64,000 nucleotides of DNA from Clostridia bacterium (GCA_017521925.1 JAFXBG010000015.1:1-64000), one strand, 5' to 3'. Positions 16,541 to 26,645 are shown, numbered from the stretch's first letter. The notes: generated by a model from the sequence alone, not told the origin. Numbers and translations are program-made.

Positions 16541-17662
16541 TTATTTTTTGTTACAGATTAAGTCCATATAGCAGTAACCGCCATCAAAGCCAAATTTAGC
16601 ACCGGTAACAGAGTATTCCTTTGGTGCAGATGTAATAACAAGATAATTTTTCCCGAAAGGACGGAAACCTGTCAGGTAGTAATATCCGCTACTTTGTGTT
16701 GTAAAGCTGTCTATAAGAGTGCCACCACTGTATAAGCTTACTACTGCACCCTTTACAGGGTTGCCATACTGGTCAAATACTTTACCTTTGACTATATTCT
16801 GACCCGGAGGTGTAGTGACCGCTTCGGTAGGAGGTGCAGGGTCCATAGGTGCTGCTGTTTCGGGCTGTCCTGCCAGGGGGTCGGTAGGGTCGGTTAATAC
16901 AGCTGTAGTAGGCGAGCAGGTGGTAGGCTCCATACATGGAGGCTGTGTCCAGCAAGGCTCTGTATAGGTAGCCTCTGGCTCGTCGGGCAGGGCTGTGTTG
17001 CTGTCGCTGCCGGGTCTTTCCATACCGTCTGTTACAGGAGGTGTTACTATGGGGGGTGCCTCTGTATCGGGATGCCAAGGCTCAGTTTCTACAGGGTCAG
17101 TTACAATTACCGGCGGTTTGGGGGTGTCACCGCTTGTAGGGGGTACGCCAGGTGTTGGTGACCCCTGAGGTTTAAATGTAGGCGGTTGAGGGCCTACAGG
17201 TAATGTTGGCAATGTAGGTCTTATCTGAGGCACAGTAGGCTTTACTGCAGGTTTTGTAGGTTTTACTGCAGGAGAATCAGGCTTTTCTGCAGGGTCTGTT
17301 GACTGAGTTTTGTTGTTCTCGGTAGGAAGTATGTTACTTGTAGTACTCTGGGGTTTTGTATTGCCTGAAATAATTTCTGTAGCGTCACTGTGTTCACCCT
17401 CAGAGGTTGCATTACTGCTTAAACTGTGCAGTGTACTGTTATTGGTAACCTCAGTGTAGCCCTGAGGCTTGGTGCCTATTACATTGGGGTCAGGTGTAAG
17501 TACGCCGGACTGCCATATGCCAAAAGCACCCAGTACTGCCAGACAAATGGCGCAAAGGGAAAGACCAGCATTAACTGCAATCTTCTTTTTTCTCTTTACA
17601 GACGCTACGTATTCGTCACGCCTAGCGAATACAGCGTCTGCCATATCCTTATAATTTTTCAT
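16541..17662 (-). CDS. Sigma-factor partner membrane protein with Pro/Thr-rich stalk and beta-sandwich domain
   Basis: A 373-residue single-pass protein. Residues 1-30 are a charged cytoplasmic part, about 29-48 a TM segment, about 60-285 a Pro/Thr/Glu-rich linker, and about 290-373 a carboxypeptidase-regulatory-like (CarboxypepD_reg) beta sandwich (VKGKVFDQYGNPVKGAVVSLYSG, SGYYYLTGF). The start overlaps the upstream ECF sigma gene by 14 bp, so it is probably the anti-sigma or sensor partner. No zinc-finger anti-sigma motif is seen. The long stalk would place the folded domain beyond the cell wall. RBS GGAAGG supports the ATG at 17662 rather than 17668. Confidence 0.7.
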   Translation of the reverse strand: MKNYKDMADAVFARRDEYVASVKRKKKIAVNAGLSLCAICLAVLGAFGIWQSGVLTPDPNVIGTKPQGYTEVTNNSTLHSLSSNATSEGEHSDATEIISGNTKPQSTTSNILPTENNKTQSTDPAEKPDSPAVKPTKPAVKPTVPQIRPTLPTLPVGPQPPTFKPQGSPTPGVPPTSGDTPKPPVIVTDPVETEPWHPDTEAPPIVTPPVTDGMERPGSDSNTALPDEPEATYTEPCWTQPPCMEPTTCSPTTAVLTDPTDPLAGQPETAAPMDPAPPTEAVTTPPGQNIVKGKVFDQYGNPVKGAVVSLYSGGTLIDSFTTQSSGYYYLTGFRPFGKNYLVITSAPKEYSVTGAKFGFDGGYCYMDLICNKK

Positions 17663-18203
17663 ACACAAAGCCTTCCTTGTTCAGTTCTGATTTTAACGAC
17701 TGTTTTGCTCGATACAAAAGTGTTTCTACATTTCGGACTGATTTTTTCATAACTAATGCTGTTTCTTTATTACTGAAGTTTTCGAAATACACAAGCCACA
17801 AAACCTGCTTGTACTGTGGGTTTAATCTTTCCATAGCATGGTGAAGTGTTACCTGGTCTTCTTTCTTTATGTACTGTGATTCTAAGCTTGCCTGTTCTGC
17901 TTTGATGTCGGGAAGCTCATCATAAGATATTTCGGCAGTTTTGTGACGCCTTAAGTAGTCTAAAGCAACGTTTCTGCCTATGGCATAAAGCCAGGTCTTA
18001 AATGAAGATTTACCCGAAAAACGAGGCTTTTTGGTAATAATTTTAACAAAGGTGTCCTCTGCTAAATCTTCTGAGGTATAAATGTTTTCAGTAAAATTGT
18101 TAAGATAAAGAATCAATCCGTCCTTATAGTCTTTTATGATTTCGATAAAGCCGTTATCGTCACCATCAAGGAAACGGCGGTAGCTACAAGCACCGTTATC
18201 CAT
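17649..18203 (-). CDS. ECF-type RNA polymerase sigma factor
   Basis: A 184-residue sigma-70 family factor with region 2 (about 20-90; DLAEDTFVKIITKKPRF, FKTWLYAIGRNVALDYLRR) and region 4 (about 120-175; LNPQYKQVLWLVYFENFSNKETA, NVETLLYRAKQSLKSEL). The ATG at 18203 is chosen because GGAAAGGAG lies 6-8 nt upstream; an upstream in-frame start at 18269 is less likely. The gene overlaps its membrane partner, the usual arrangement for a sigma/anti-sigma pair, and is divergent from a second such pair. Confidence 0.9.
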   Translation of the reverse strand: MDNGACSYRRFLDGDDNGFIEIIKDYKDGLILYLNNFTENIYTSEDLAEDTFVKIITKKPRFSGKSSFKTWLYAIGRNVALDYLRRHKTAEISYDELPDIKAEQASLESQYIKKEDQVTLHHAMERLNPQYKQVLWLVYFENFSNKETALVMKKSVRNVETLLYRAKQSLKSELNKEGFVYEKL

Positions 18204-18451
18204 TGATATGCTCCTTTCCCCTTGTTTGGCTCTTTCACTTATTAGACGCAAGTTTTCAAAAAAACTCACACTAAAAATTATAACTTTTTTAAAAAATTTT
18301 ACTATTCATAAAATTCGACAAAATATAGGATAAATTTTAGACATATAGAGCACTTTGATGTTGTCGTGTCGCTTTTATTTATGATAAACTAAATCTTAGT
18401 GAAACATATCCGGGTTTTTTGGGGTATTACTTATGAAAGTACGGTGAGAAT

Positions 18452-18931
18452 ATGAGCATAATTTCCTTTGAAGATGCTGTCAAAGTTTATTCTGACACAG
18501 TTTACAGAGTGGCACTTAATATTCTTAAAAATCCAGAGGATTGCAAAGATGTTATGCAAAATGTGTTTTTAAGGTATTTTAAGCATCAGCACACCTTTGA
18601 GAGCGAAGAGCATATAAAGGCTTGGCTAATAAGAGTAAGTGTCAATGAGAGTAAACGTCTTTTGAAAATTAACGGCAAGAGCGAGAGTGTTTCTCTGGAA
18701 GAAGTGGCTAATACCCTTTTTGCCGAAAACAATGAGGAAGGGGATATTTTCAGAGCGGTTATGAGCCTTGACGAAAAGTACCGCACCATAATACTTCTTT
18801 ATTATTACGAGGGGTACGACGTTAAGGAGATTGCTCATATTTTAAAGCGAAATCAAGCTACTGTTCGTACACAGCTTTCACGTGCACGGGAGCTTCTTAA
18901 ACCAAAACTTAAGGAGGATTTTTATGAGTAA
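18452..18931 (+). CDS. ECF-type RNA polymerase sigma factor
   Basis: A 159-residue sigma factor. Region 2 holds DTVYRVALNILKNPEDCKDVMQNVFLRYF and HIKAWLIRVSVNESKRLL; region 4 holds LDEKYRTIILLYYYEGYDVKEIAHIL and TVRTQLSRARELLKPKL. The stop overlaps the start of the DUF4179-like membrane protein by 8 bp, so the two form a sigma/anti-sigma module. The gene is divergent from another ECF pair, with a 248-bp shared control region (18204-18451) in which I see no strong sigma-A promoter. Confidence 0.92.
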   Translation: MSIISFEDAVKVYSDTVYRVALNILKNPEDCKDVMQNVFLRYFKHQHTFESEEHIKAWLIRVSVNESKRLLKINGKSESVSLEEVANTLFAENNEEGDIFRAVMSLDEKYRTIILLYYYEGYDVKEIAHILKRNQATVRTQLSRARELLKPKLKEDFYE

Positions 18932-19925
18932 TACCGATAATATCCGAAAAATGTATGGGAGAATCACCGCCCCTGAAGATGCGGTGGCAAATTGTATTTG
19001 CATAGAAGAAAGCAAAAAGGTGAGAAAATTTCCCGTCAAAAGGGTTATTGCCATTGCCGCTTGTCTGAGTATTCTGCTTGCGGTGGCTGTGCCTGTAGGT
19101 GCAAATAAAATTATGACCGCCTTTGAAGGGGTTGAAGAATACGGCTCACAGTTTCCTCAGAAAACCGAGACGTATTTAAAAGAAATAGGCGAAAGCTCAC
19201 TACTGGTTACTGAGGGCAGTAAGCTTTCTGCTTCGGCTCAGAGCTTAGAGGTTAAAGTAGAAGAAGCTTACTTTGACGGGGCATATCTGTACCTTTCTTT
19301 TGCAGGAAGCTATAGCGGAGATGCAGAGTCAATTGACCGCTTTACCTACACCGGGACTGACGAATATATTAAGGTAAACGGTGAATTTGTCAGAGCAGAT
19401 ATTACGGGTTATAGTTTTTCGCTTTTTAATACCGAGGACGGCTTTGCAGGAACCCTGGGTTTAATATACCCTACTGTTAAGGAGAATTTGGAAGTTCAGA
19501 TAAATATCCCTTACCTTGAAGTTCGGAATACTGATTATCAAGTTGTAGACCAAATTAACGAAAATTTAAATTTTAACTTTTATGTCAAGAAAAGTGCACC
19601 CTCAACCCTTGTGTATAACGGGGATGCAAGCAGGGAGGAATTGTCTATACTTGGAGTTACAGCTTCAAAGGGCGGTGTGTGTGTTGAAATTTTCGTTCCT
19701 GAAGAGTATGAGGTTAAAAAGTCAGGTATAATTACATTGGTTAAAGACGAGCAGGGCAATTCCTTATATTTTATTCTGGGTAAACGAGAGCTTGTTGAAG
19801 GCGGATACATCTATAAGCATTACTTTGAGCCTGCTAAGGGCACGGTGCTGGATATTGCTTTATACGACAAAAACAATATGGACTTAGGTGAACTTGCAAG
19901 CCTTGAAAATGTTATCATCGGATAA
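18924..19925 (+). CDS. DUF4179-like membrane protein, probable anti-sigma factor
   Basis: A 333-residue single-pass protein: cytoplasmic N-terminus (1-40), TM segment at about 42-62 (VIAIAACLSILLAVAVPVGA), and an extracellular domain resembling DUF4179 proteins, with KLSASAQSLEVKVEEAYFDGAYLYLSF at about 93-120 and an Ig-like C-terminal half. Such proteins sit beside ECF sigma factors in clostridia and are thought to hold them inactive until a signal arrives. The start at 18924 is set by AAGGAGG and by the overlap with the sigma gene. Confidence 0.8.
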   Translation: MSNTDNIRKMYGRITAPEDAVANCICIEESKKVRKFPVKRVIAIAACLSILLAVAVPVGANKIMTAFEGVEEYGSQFPQKTETYLKEIGESSLLVTEGSKLSASAQSLEVKVEEAYFDGAYLYLSFAGSYSGDAESIDRFTYTGTDEYIKVNGEFVRADITGYSFSLFNTEDGFAGTLGLIYPTVKENLEVQINIPYLEVRNTDYQVVDQINENLNFNFYVKKSAPSTLVYNGDASREELSILGVTASKGGVCVEIFVPEEYEVKKSGIITLVKDEQGNSLYFILGKRELVEGGYIYKHYFEPAKGTVLDIALYDKNNMDLGELASLENVIIG

Positions 19926-19949
19926 TATTGTATACGCTTATTATAGGAG

Positions 19950-19983
19950 AGGGGAAGATTCCCCTGCAAATATAGGTGTAGGT
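19950..19983. repeat. Degenerate palindromic repeat upstream of element A
   Basis: AGGGGAA-GA-TTCCCCT (19950-19965) followed by a GTAG sequence looks like a decayed copy of the GGGGCGAT-type palindromic repeat seen at 41479-41505 and 61321-61396. It has no T-run, so it is not a good terminator. Confidence 0.45.
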
Positions 19984-19997
19984 AAATAAATCTGCTG

Positions 19998-20067
19998 TGC
20001 TGTTGATGGTAGAAAATCTCTATGTGTAGTCTGTCCGAAGGCGAATTGCCCTCCCATGGCTAATGGG
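19998..20067 (+). repeat. Dispersed hairpin element, copy A
   Basis: Copy A of a conserved ~70-75 bp element. It shows TGTTGATGG, hairpin I TAGA-AAATC-TCTA (20010-20022), the GGCGAATTGCCCT block (20040-20052) and hairpin III CCCAT-GGCTA-ATGGG (20053-20067). It ends directly at the -35 box of the valS promoter. Confidence 0.75.
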
Positions 20068-20096
20068 TTGACAAACTTTGCGTAAAATGCGATAAT
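20068..20096 (+). promoter_or_regulatory. valS promoter
   Basis: TTGACA (20068-20073), 17 bp, GATAAT (20091-20096). The -35 begins at the base after repeat element A. No T-box is present, although valS is often T-box controlled in Firmicutes. Confidence 0.75.
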
Positions 20097-20132
20097 GTAC
20101 TGAATAATTATTGCGAAAGGGCGGTTTTTGCT

Positions 20133-22763
20133 ATGGCAAAAGAGCTTGCTAAGTCCTACAACCCAAAAGAGGTTGAGGACAAAATATATGATTTCTGGCT
20201 TAAAGGCAGATATTTTCACGCAGAGGTAGACAAGGATAAAAAGCCTTATACTATTGTTATGCCTCCCCCAAATATTACAGGTCAGCTTCACATCGGTCAC
20301 GCACTTGACAATACTTTGCAGGATATCCTTATCAGATGGAGAAGAATGCAGGGTTACTCTGCACTCTGGCTTCCTGGAACAGACCACGCATCTATTGCTA
20401 CAGAGGCTAAGATTGTAGAAGCTATGAAGGCTGAGGGTCTTACAAAAGAGGATATAGGCAGAGAAGCTTTCCTCGAGCGCGCCTGGGACTGGAGGCGTGA
20501 ATACGGCGGACGTATCTGCAACCAGCTTAAAAAGCTTGGTACAAGCTGCGACTGGGAACGTGAGCGTTTCACAATGGACGAAGGTTGCAGTGAGGCTGTT
20601 AAGGAAGTTTTCGTTCGCCTTTATGAAAAGGGTCTTATTTACAGAGGCGAGAGAATCATCAACTGGTGTCCTCATTGCTGTACTTCAATTTCTGATGCAG
20701 AGGTTGAGTTTGAGGAGCAGGACGGCTTTTTCTGGCATCTTCGTTATCCTCTTACAGACGGCTCAGGCTTTGTAGAGCTTGCTACCACAAGACCTGAAAC
20801 ACTTTTAGGCGATACTGCTATCGCAGTTAACCCTGATGACGAAAGATACAAGGCTATCGTTGGCAAGACAGTAACTCTTCCCATTGTGGGCAGAGAAATT
20901 CCCGTTGTTGCTGACAGCTATGTTGATATGGAGTTCGGTACAGGTGTTGTTAAGATTACTCCTGCTCACGACCCCAATGACTTTGAGGTAGGTTTACGCC
21001 ACAACCTTCCCATTATTAACGTAATGGACGATACAGCTCATATGAATGAGTTTGCAGGCGAGAAATATCAGGGTATGGATCGTTACGAATGCAGAAAAGC
21101 AATCGTAAAAGACCTTGAAGAGGGCGGCTTCCTTGTTAAAATCGAGCCTCACTCACACAATGTTGGTACTTGCTACCGTTGTGGTACAACTGTTGAGCCT
21201 CGTGTTTCTATGCAGTGGTTCGTTAAGATGGAACCCCTTGCAGGCCCTGCAATTGATTGTGTAAAGAGCGGTAAGACAAAGTTTGTTCCCGAGCGTTTTG
21301 AAAAGGTTTACTTCCACTGGATGGAGAACATCCGCGACTGGTGTATTTCCCGTCAGCTTTGGTGGGGTCACAGAATTCCCGCTTACTACTGTGCTGACTG
21401 CGGTGAAATGGTAGTTTCAAAAGAGGATGTTACAGTTTGTCCCAAGTGCGGTAAGAGCCATATGACTCAGGATCCCGATACTCTGGACACCTGGTTCTCT
21501 TCAGCTTTGTGGCCTTTCTCAACTTTAGGCTGGCCCGAAAAGACAGAGGAGCTTGAGTACTTCTATCCCACAAACACCCTTGTTACAGGTTATGATATTA
21601 TCTTCTTCTGGGTTGCCAGAATGATTTTCTCAGGCTGTGAACATATGAATGCTCAGCCTTTCGACACTGTTTTCATTCACGGCATTATCCGTGATGCCTT
21701 AGGCAGAAAGATGAGTAAGTCTTTAGGTAACGGCGTTGACCCCCTTGAGCTTATTGACAAATACGGTGCTGATGCACTCCGCTTCTTCTTAGCTACAGGT
21801 AATTCACCCGGAAACGATATGAGATTTTCTGAGGAAAGAGTTGAAAGTTGCCGTAACTTTGCTAACAAGCTTTACAACGCAAGCCGTTTTGTTCATATGA
21901 ACATTGACGATTTCGAGGTAGAGTGTAAGCTCCCCGAAACTTTAACAACCGAGGACAAGTGGATTGTTTCCGCTGTTAATACTCTTGCTAAAGAGATTAC
22001 AGATAATCTTGAAAAATTCGAGCTTGGTATTGCGGTTTCCAAGGTTTACGACTTTATCTGGAGCTGTTACTGCGACTGGTACATCGAACTTGCTAAACCC
22101 AGACTTCAAGCAGGCGGCGATGATGCTAAAAATGCCCGCTCAGTTCTCGTTTGGGTACTTGAGAGAATGTTAAGACTTCTCCATCCCTTTATGCCCTTTA
22201 TTACTGAGGAAATCTGGCAGACCTTACCCTTAGAGGGAATGGGCGAGACAATTATGACCCAGAAGTTCCCTGAGTTTGATGAAAACCTTAACTTCCCCGA
22301 GGCTGAGGCTGAAATGGCAAAGGTTATGGAGGCTATTACTGCTATCCGTACAAGACGTAACGAGATGAACATTCCCCCTTCAAAGAAGGCTAAGGTTTAT
22401 ATTGCTACAAAGTGCCAGTCTACCTTTGAAGAAGGCAAGAAGTTCTTCGAAAAGCTTGCTTCTGCTAGTGAAGTTGAAGTAGGCGAAAGCTTTGACGTAG
22501 AGGGTGCTGTAACAATTGTTACCGGTGACGCAAAAATCTACATCCCCATGAACGAGCTTGTTGACAAGGATGCTGAGCTTAAGCGTCTTAACAAAGAGCT
22601 CCAGCAGGTTGAGAAGATGCTCCAGCAGGATGAAGGCAAACTTAATAACGAAGGCTTTATGGCAAAGGCTCCTGAGGCGGTTGTTGCAAAAATCCGTATG
22701 CAGGCAGAAAAAGAGAGAGAAAAAATCGCTCTTATCAAAAACGCTATTGAAGCTTTAAACTAA
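20133..22763 (+). CDS. valS: Valine-tRNA ligase
   Basis: An 876-residue class I aminoacyl-tRNA synthetase that charges tRNA-Val and edits mischarged threonine. The HIGH motif appears as [16 protein letters not shown] (about 45-60) and the KMSKS motif as [13 protein letters not shown] (about 525-537). A connective editing domain and zinc-type cysteine pairs (CYRCG, CADCG, CPKCG) lie between them. The anticodon-binding domain and a C-terminal coiled coil (about 810-876, [20 protein letters not shown]) complete the usual layout. The start has GAAAGGGCGG upstream. Confidence 0.97.
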   Translation: MAKELAKSYNPKEVEDKIYDFWLKGRYFHAEVDKDKKPYTIVMPPPNITGQLHIGHALDNTLQDILIRWRRMQGYSALWLPGTDHASIATEAKIVEAMKAEGLTKEDIGREAFLERAWDWRREYGGRICNQLKKLGTSCDWERERFTMDEGCSEAVKEVFVRLYEKGLIYRGERIINWCPHCCTSISDAEVEFEEQDGFFWHLRYPLTDGSGFVELATTRPETLLGDTAIAVNPDDERYKAIVGKTVTLPIVGREIPVVADSYVDMEFGTGVVKITPAHDPNDFEVGLRHNLPIINVMDDTAHMNEFAGEKYQGMDRYECRKAIVKDLEEGGFLVKIEPHSHNVGTCYRCGTTVEPRVSMQWFVKMEPLAGPAIDCVKSGKTKFVPERFEKVYFHWMENIRDWCISRQLWWGHRIPAYYCADCGEMVVSKEDVTVCPKCGKSHMTQDPDTLDTWFSSALWPFSTLGWPEKTEELEYFYPTNTLVTGYDIIFFWVARMIFSGCEHMNAQPFDTVFIHGIIRDALGRKMSKSLGNGVDPLELIDKYGADALRFFLATGNSPGNDMRFSEERVESCRNFANKLYNASRFVHMNIDDFEVECKLPETLTTEDKWIVSAVNTLAKEITDNLEKFELGIAVSKVYDFIWSCYCDWYIELAKPRLQAGGDDAKNARSVLVWVLERMLRLLHPFMPFITEEIWQTLPLEGMGETIMTQKFPEFDENLNFPEAEAEMAKVMEAITAIRTRRNEMNIPPSKKAKVYIATKCQSTFEEGKKFFEKLASASEVEVGESFDVEGAVTIVTGDAKIYIPMNELVDKDAELKRLNKELQQVEKMLQQDEGKLNNEGFMAKAPEAVVAKIRMQAEKEREKIALIKNAIEALN

Positions 22764-22771
22764 GATGAACT

Positions 22772-22800
22772 TACCCGAGGGTTTTCCCTCGGGTAGTTTT
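22772..22800 (+). terminator. valS terminator
   Basis: TACCCGAGGG-TTTT-CCCTCGGGTA followed by a T run, 8 bp after the stop codon. Confidence 0.92.
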
Positions 22801-22939
22801 GCGTTTGTGTACTTTTTCATAATATGTAAATGCACTGTAAACATAATTTATAAAAAACATAAATTATAAGTAAATTCCCTTGATTTGGCATGTGAAAAGT
22901 AGGATAATTAATGATAGTTTTATTTTGGAGATGAAGGTT

Positions 22940-24700
22940 TTGATTAAAAGGTTAGCGAAAAGTATTCGCGAATTTAAAGCCCCCTCAATACTTTGTCCGC
23001 TGTTTATTGCAGGCGAGGTTACCATGGAGGTTATCATTCCTATGGTTATGGCTAAGCTTCTTGACGAAGGTATTAACTACAAAAATGCAGAAGGTGTAGT
23101 GGTAGGAAATGCCCAGAGTCTTTGGCAGATTGGACTTTTTCTTATATTTCTGGTGCTGGTTTCCATTACCTGCGGTGTTCTTGCAGGTGATTTTGCCGCC
23201 AAAGCTTCTACAGGCTTTGCTAGAAATTTAAGGCACGATATGTACTATCGTATCCAGAATTTCTCTTTTGCAAATATCGATAAGTTTTCTACTTCCAGTC
23301 TTGTGACTCGTCTTACCACTGACGTTACCAATGTGCAGAATTCTTATCAGATGATTATCCGCATTGCCATTCGAAGCCCCTTGATGATGATTTTCTCACT
23401 TATAATGGTGTTTGTCATTAATCCTCAGTTGGGTCTTATCTTTGTTGCGGTGCTGCCCATACTTGCCGCAGGACTTCTGATAATTATGAAGTTTGCCCAT
23501 CCCATTTTTACTCTTATGCTTAAAACCTATGACAAGCTTAACCGTGTTGTTCAGGAAAATTTAAGAGGCATAAGGGTTGTAAAAAGCTTTGTAAGAGAAG
23601 ATAAAGAACGTGAGAAATTCGGCGAAGTTTCTGATGCTACCTATAAGCTTGCTACAAAGGCTGAAAAGATTATTGCCTTTAATATGCCTTTGATGCAGGT
23701 TTGTATTTACGGCGTAATGCTTCTTGTAGCATGGTTTGGTGCAAACTTCGTGGTAAATACTAATGAGGCTGCCCTTACCACAGGCGAGCTTACAAGTATG
23801 TTTACCTATTCAATGCAGATATTAATGAACTTTATGATGCTTTCTATGGTCTTTATGATGATAGTTATGTCAAGAGCAAGTGCAAACCGAATTGTGGAGG
23901 TTTTGAACGAAGAAAGCGATATTACAGACCCCGAAAATCCTGTTACACGTATTGCTGACGGTTCCATTATTTTCAAAGATGTTAACTTCAGTTATTCAAA
24001 AGATATTAATAAGCTTTGCCTTACTGATATTGACCTTGAGATTAAATCAGGCGAAACCGTCGGAATTATAGGCGGTACGGGAAGTTCAAAATCCACACTG
24101 GTTCAGCTTGTTCCGCGTCTTTACGATACTACATCAGGAGAGGTTCTGGTAGGCGGTAAGAACGTTAAGGAATACTCTGTTAAGGCTTTAAGAGATGCAG
24201 TTGCAATGGTACTGCAGAAAAATGTGCTTTTTTCAGGAACTGTCCGCGAAAATCTTAAGTGGGGTAACGAAAACGCCACTGACGACGAAATAAACATAGC
24301 ATTAAAATCCGCTTGTGCCTACGATTTTGTTATAAAAATGCCTCAGGGACTTGATACTTATATCGAGCAGGGCGGTACTAATGTTTCAGGCGGTCAGAAG
24401 CAGAGACTTTGTATTGCCCGTGCACTTTTAAAGAATCCCAAAATCCTTATTCTTGACGACTCCACCAGTGCCGTTGACACCCAGACAGACGCATATATAA
24501 GAAATGCTATGAAGGAGTTTTTACCTGAGACTACAAAAATTATAATCGCTCAGCGAATTTCTTCAGTAGAGCATGCCGACAAGATTATTGTTATGGACGG
24601 CGGAAAAATTTCTGACGTGGGAACTCACGAAGAATTGCTTAGTAAGAGCGAAATTTACAAAGAGGTTTACTCCTCACAGACAAAAGGAGGAGTTAAATAA
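22940..24700 (+). CDS. ABC exporter half-transporter with degenerate catalytic site
   Basis: A ~586-residue fusion of six TM helices (about 15-300) and an ATP-binding domain. Walker A is GGTGSSKST, the signature is NVSGGQKQR, and Walker B is ILILDDSTSAVD, with Asp in place of the catalytic Glu. This is the pattern of the degenerate half of heterodimeric exporters such as BmrC/BmrD-type pairs. The start is uncertain: TTG at 22940 has GGAGATGAAGG upstream, whereas ATG at 22931 stands directly on the GGAG. Its stop overlaps the next gene (TAATG). Substrate is likely a drug or lipid; the sequence does not say which. Confidence 0.9.
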   Translation: MIKRLAKSIREFKAPSILCPLFIAGEVTMEVIIPMVMAKLLDEGINYKNAEGVVVGNAQSLWQIGLFLIFLVLVSITCGVLAGDFAAKASTGFARNLRHDMYYRIQNFSFANIDKFSTSSLVTRLTTDVTNVQNSYQMIIRIAIRSPLMMIFSLIMVFVINPQLGLIFVAVLPILAAGLLIIMKFAHPIFTLMLKTYDKLNRVVQENLRGIRVVKSFVREDKEREKFGEVSDATYKLATKAEKIIAFNMPLMQVCIYGVMLLVAWFGANFVVNTNEAALTTGELTSMFTYSMQILMNFMMLSMVFMMIVMSRASANRIVEVLNEESDITDPENPVTRIADGSIIFKDVNFSYSKDINKLCLTDIDLEIKSGETVGIIGGTGSSKSTLVQLVPRLYDTTSGEVLVGGKNVKEYSVKALRDAVAMVLQKNVLFSGTVRENLKWGNENATDDEINIALKSACAYDFVIKMPQGLDTYIEQGGTNVSGGQKQRLCIARALLKNPKILILDDSTSAVDTQTDAYIRNAMKEFLPETTKIIIAQRISSVEHADKIIVMDGGKISDVGTHEELLSKSEIYKEVYSSQTKGGVK

Positions 24701-26613
24701 TGGCAGGTCCTAAAAAATACGACCCCGCGTTAATGGGCAAAAAGCTTTCTATGAACAAAAGTCAGGGCAAAACCCTTAAAAGGCTTTTTTCCCTTATTAC
24801 TAAAAAGTATAAGTTCAGCTTTCTTCTTGTTTTCTTTTGTATTATTGCCAACGCAGTTGTAAGTGCCGCAAGTGCAATGTTTATCGGTAATATTATCGAT
24901 GATTACGTTACACCTTTGCTTTCTATGTCTGTGCCTGATTATTCCGACCTTATCCGTGCCATTATTGCAATGGCGGTTATATTCCTTGTGGGTATTGGCG
25001 CAACTCTTGCTCAGCAGCTTCTGATGGTAAGAATTACTCAGGGTGTTATGAAAAGAGTCAGGGATGATATGTTTGACCATATGCAGACTTTGCCTGTCAA
25101 GTATTTTGACACCCATACCCACGGCGACGTAATGAGCTATTACACCAATGATATTGATACATTGAGAATGATGATTTCTCAGAGTATCCCTCAGCTTATG
25201 AGCTCGGTTATCACCATTGTGGTGTATCTTGTTATGATGTTCTCCACCAATGTGTGGCTCACACTTTTTGTGCTTTTGTTTGTTGCCTTTACTCTTTTAA
25301 TTTCGGGTAAAGTTGCAGGCAAAAGCGGAAAGTACTTTGTTACTCAGCAGAAGGCTCTTGGCGAAGAAAACGGTTTTATCGAAGAAATGATAAACGGCCA
25401 GAAAGTGGTTAAGGTATTTAACCACGAAGAAAAGGCTAAAGAGGACTTTGACAAACTTAACAACGGTCTTTGCGATACTTCTTATAAAGCTAATAAGTTT
25501 GTAAACATCTTAGGCCCTATTAACGGTAACTTAGGCCACCTGCAGTATGTGCTTATTGCTGTGGTGGGCGGTGTGCTTGCGATTTCGGGTTTTGACCCTT
25601 CGCTTACTCTGGGTGTAATCGCTACCTTCCTTGTAAGCTCCAAAGCTTTTACAATGCCTATTACTCAGGTTGCACAGCAGGCAGGTGCGATTGTTATGGC
25701 ATTAGCAGGTGCCCAGCGAGTTTTCGACCTTTTAGACGAAAAAAGCGAAGATGATAACGGTTATGTTACCTTAGTTAATGCTAAGTATGAAAACGGAGAG
25801 CTTTGCGAGTGTAAAGAGCATACAGGTTTATGGGCATGGAAACATCCCCACGAGGACGGCACCTTAACTTACACCGAGCTTAAAGGTGAGGTAAGAATGT
25901 CTGAGGTTGACTTTGCTTATGTTGAGGGCAAAACTGTGCTTCATGATATTACCCTTTATGCCGAGCCGGGTCAGAAGGTAGCTTTTGTAGGTGCCACAGG
26001 TGCAGGTAAAACCACTATTACAAACCTTATCAACCGTTTTTATGATATTGAGGACGGCAAAATCCGTTATGACGGCATCAACCTCAATAAGATTAAAAAG
26101 GACGACTTAAGACGTTCTCTTGGTATAGTTTTGCAGGAAACAAACCTTTTCACAGGCACAGTTGCGGATAATATCCGTTATGGTAAGCTTGACGCTACAG
26201 ATGAAGAAATCGTTGCCGCTGCAAAGCTTGCAAATGCTCACGATTTTATATCAAGACTTCCTCAGGGCTACGACACCGAGCTTACAAATAACGGTGCCAA
26301 TCTTTCTCAGGGGCAGCGACAGCTTATTTCAATTGCAAGGGCGGCAATTGCCGACCCGCCTGTTATGATTCTTGACGAGGCTACTTCTTCAATCGACACC
26401 CGAACAGAGGCGTTGGTACAGAGGGGTATGGATGCTTTGATGAAGGGCAGAACAGTTTTTGTTATTGCTCACAGGCTTTCAACCGTTAAGAATTCTGACG
26501 TAATTATGGTTTTAGACCAGGGCAGAATTATCGAGCGAGGTACCCACGACGACCTGATTGCAGAAAAGGGTCAGTATTATAGACTTTATACAGGAGCCTT
26601 CGAGCTTGAATAA
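24700..26613 (+). CDS. ABC exporter half-transporter with consensus catalytic site
   Basis: A 637-residue partner of the preceding gene: N-terminal extension, six TM helices (about 35-330) and an ATPase domain. Walker A is GATGAGKTT, the signature is NLSQGQRQL, and Walker B is MILDEATSSID, with the catalytic Glu present. Between the membrane part and the ATPase there is an extra ~45-residue insertion with two cysteines and Trp residues (about 352-400, ELCECKEHTGLWAWKH), seen in this subfamily in clostridia. The start codon overlaps the upstream stop, so the two subunits are translationally coupled and should form a heterodimer. Confidence 0.93.
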   Translation: MAGPKKYDPALMGKKLSMNKSQGKTLKRLFSLITKKYKFSFLLVFFCIIANAVVSAASAMFIGNIIDDYVTPLLSMSVPDYSDLIRAIIAMAVIFLVGIGATLAQQLLMVRITQGVMKRVRDDMFDHMQTLPVKYFDTHTHGDVMSYYTNDIDTLRMMISQSIPQLMSSVITIVVYLVMMFSTNVWLTLFVLLFVAFTLLISGKVAGKSGKYFVTQQKALGEENGFIEEMINGQKVVKVFNHEEKAKEDFDKLNNGLCDTSYKANKFVNILGPINGNLGHLQYVLIAVVGGVLAISGFDPSLTLGVIATFLVSSKAFTMPITQVAQQAGAIVMALAGAQRVFDLLDEKSEDDNGYVTLVNAKYENGELCECKEHTGLWAWKHPHEDGTLTYTELKGEVRMSEVDFAYVEGKTVLHDITLYAEPGQKVAFVGATGAGKTTITNLINRFYDIEDGKIRYDGINLNKIKKDDLRRSLGIVLQETNLFTGTVADNIRYGKLDATDEEIVAAAKLANAHDFISRLPQGYDTELTNNGANLSQGQRQLISIARAAIADPPVMILDEATSSIDTRTEALVQRGMDALMKGRTVFVIAHRLSTVKNSDVIMVLDQGRIIERGTHDDLIAEKGQYYRLYTGAFELE

Positions 26614-26616
26614 GCT

Positions 26617-26645
26617 AAAATCCCCGAGTTTTTGCTCGGGGATTT
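26617..26645 (+). terminator. Terminator of the ABC exporter operon
   Basis: AAATCCCCGAG / CTCGGGGATTT stem with a TTTTTG loop, 4 bp after the stop codon. Confidence 0.85.

Noticed and set aside
19926-20132. T-box upstream of valS
   Set aside because: No T-box core sequence or terminator with T-run; the conserved block there is the dispersed hairpin element.
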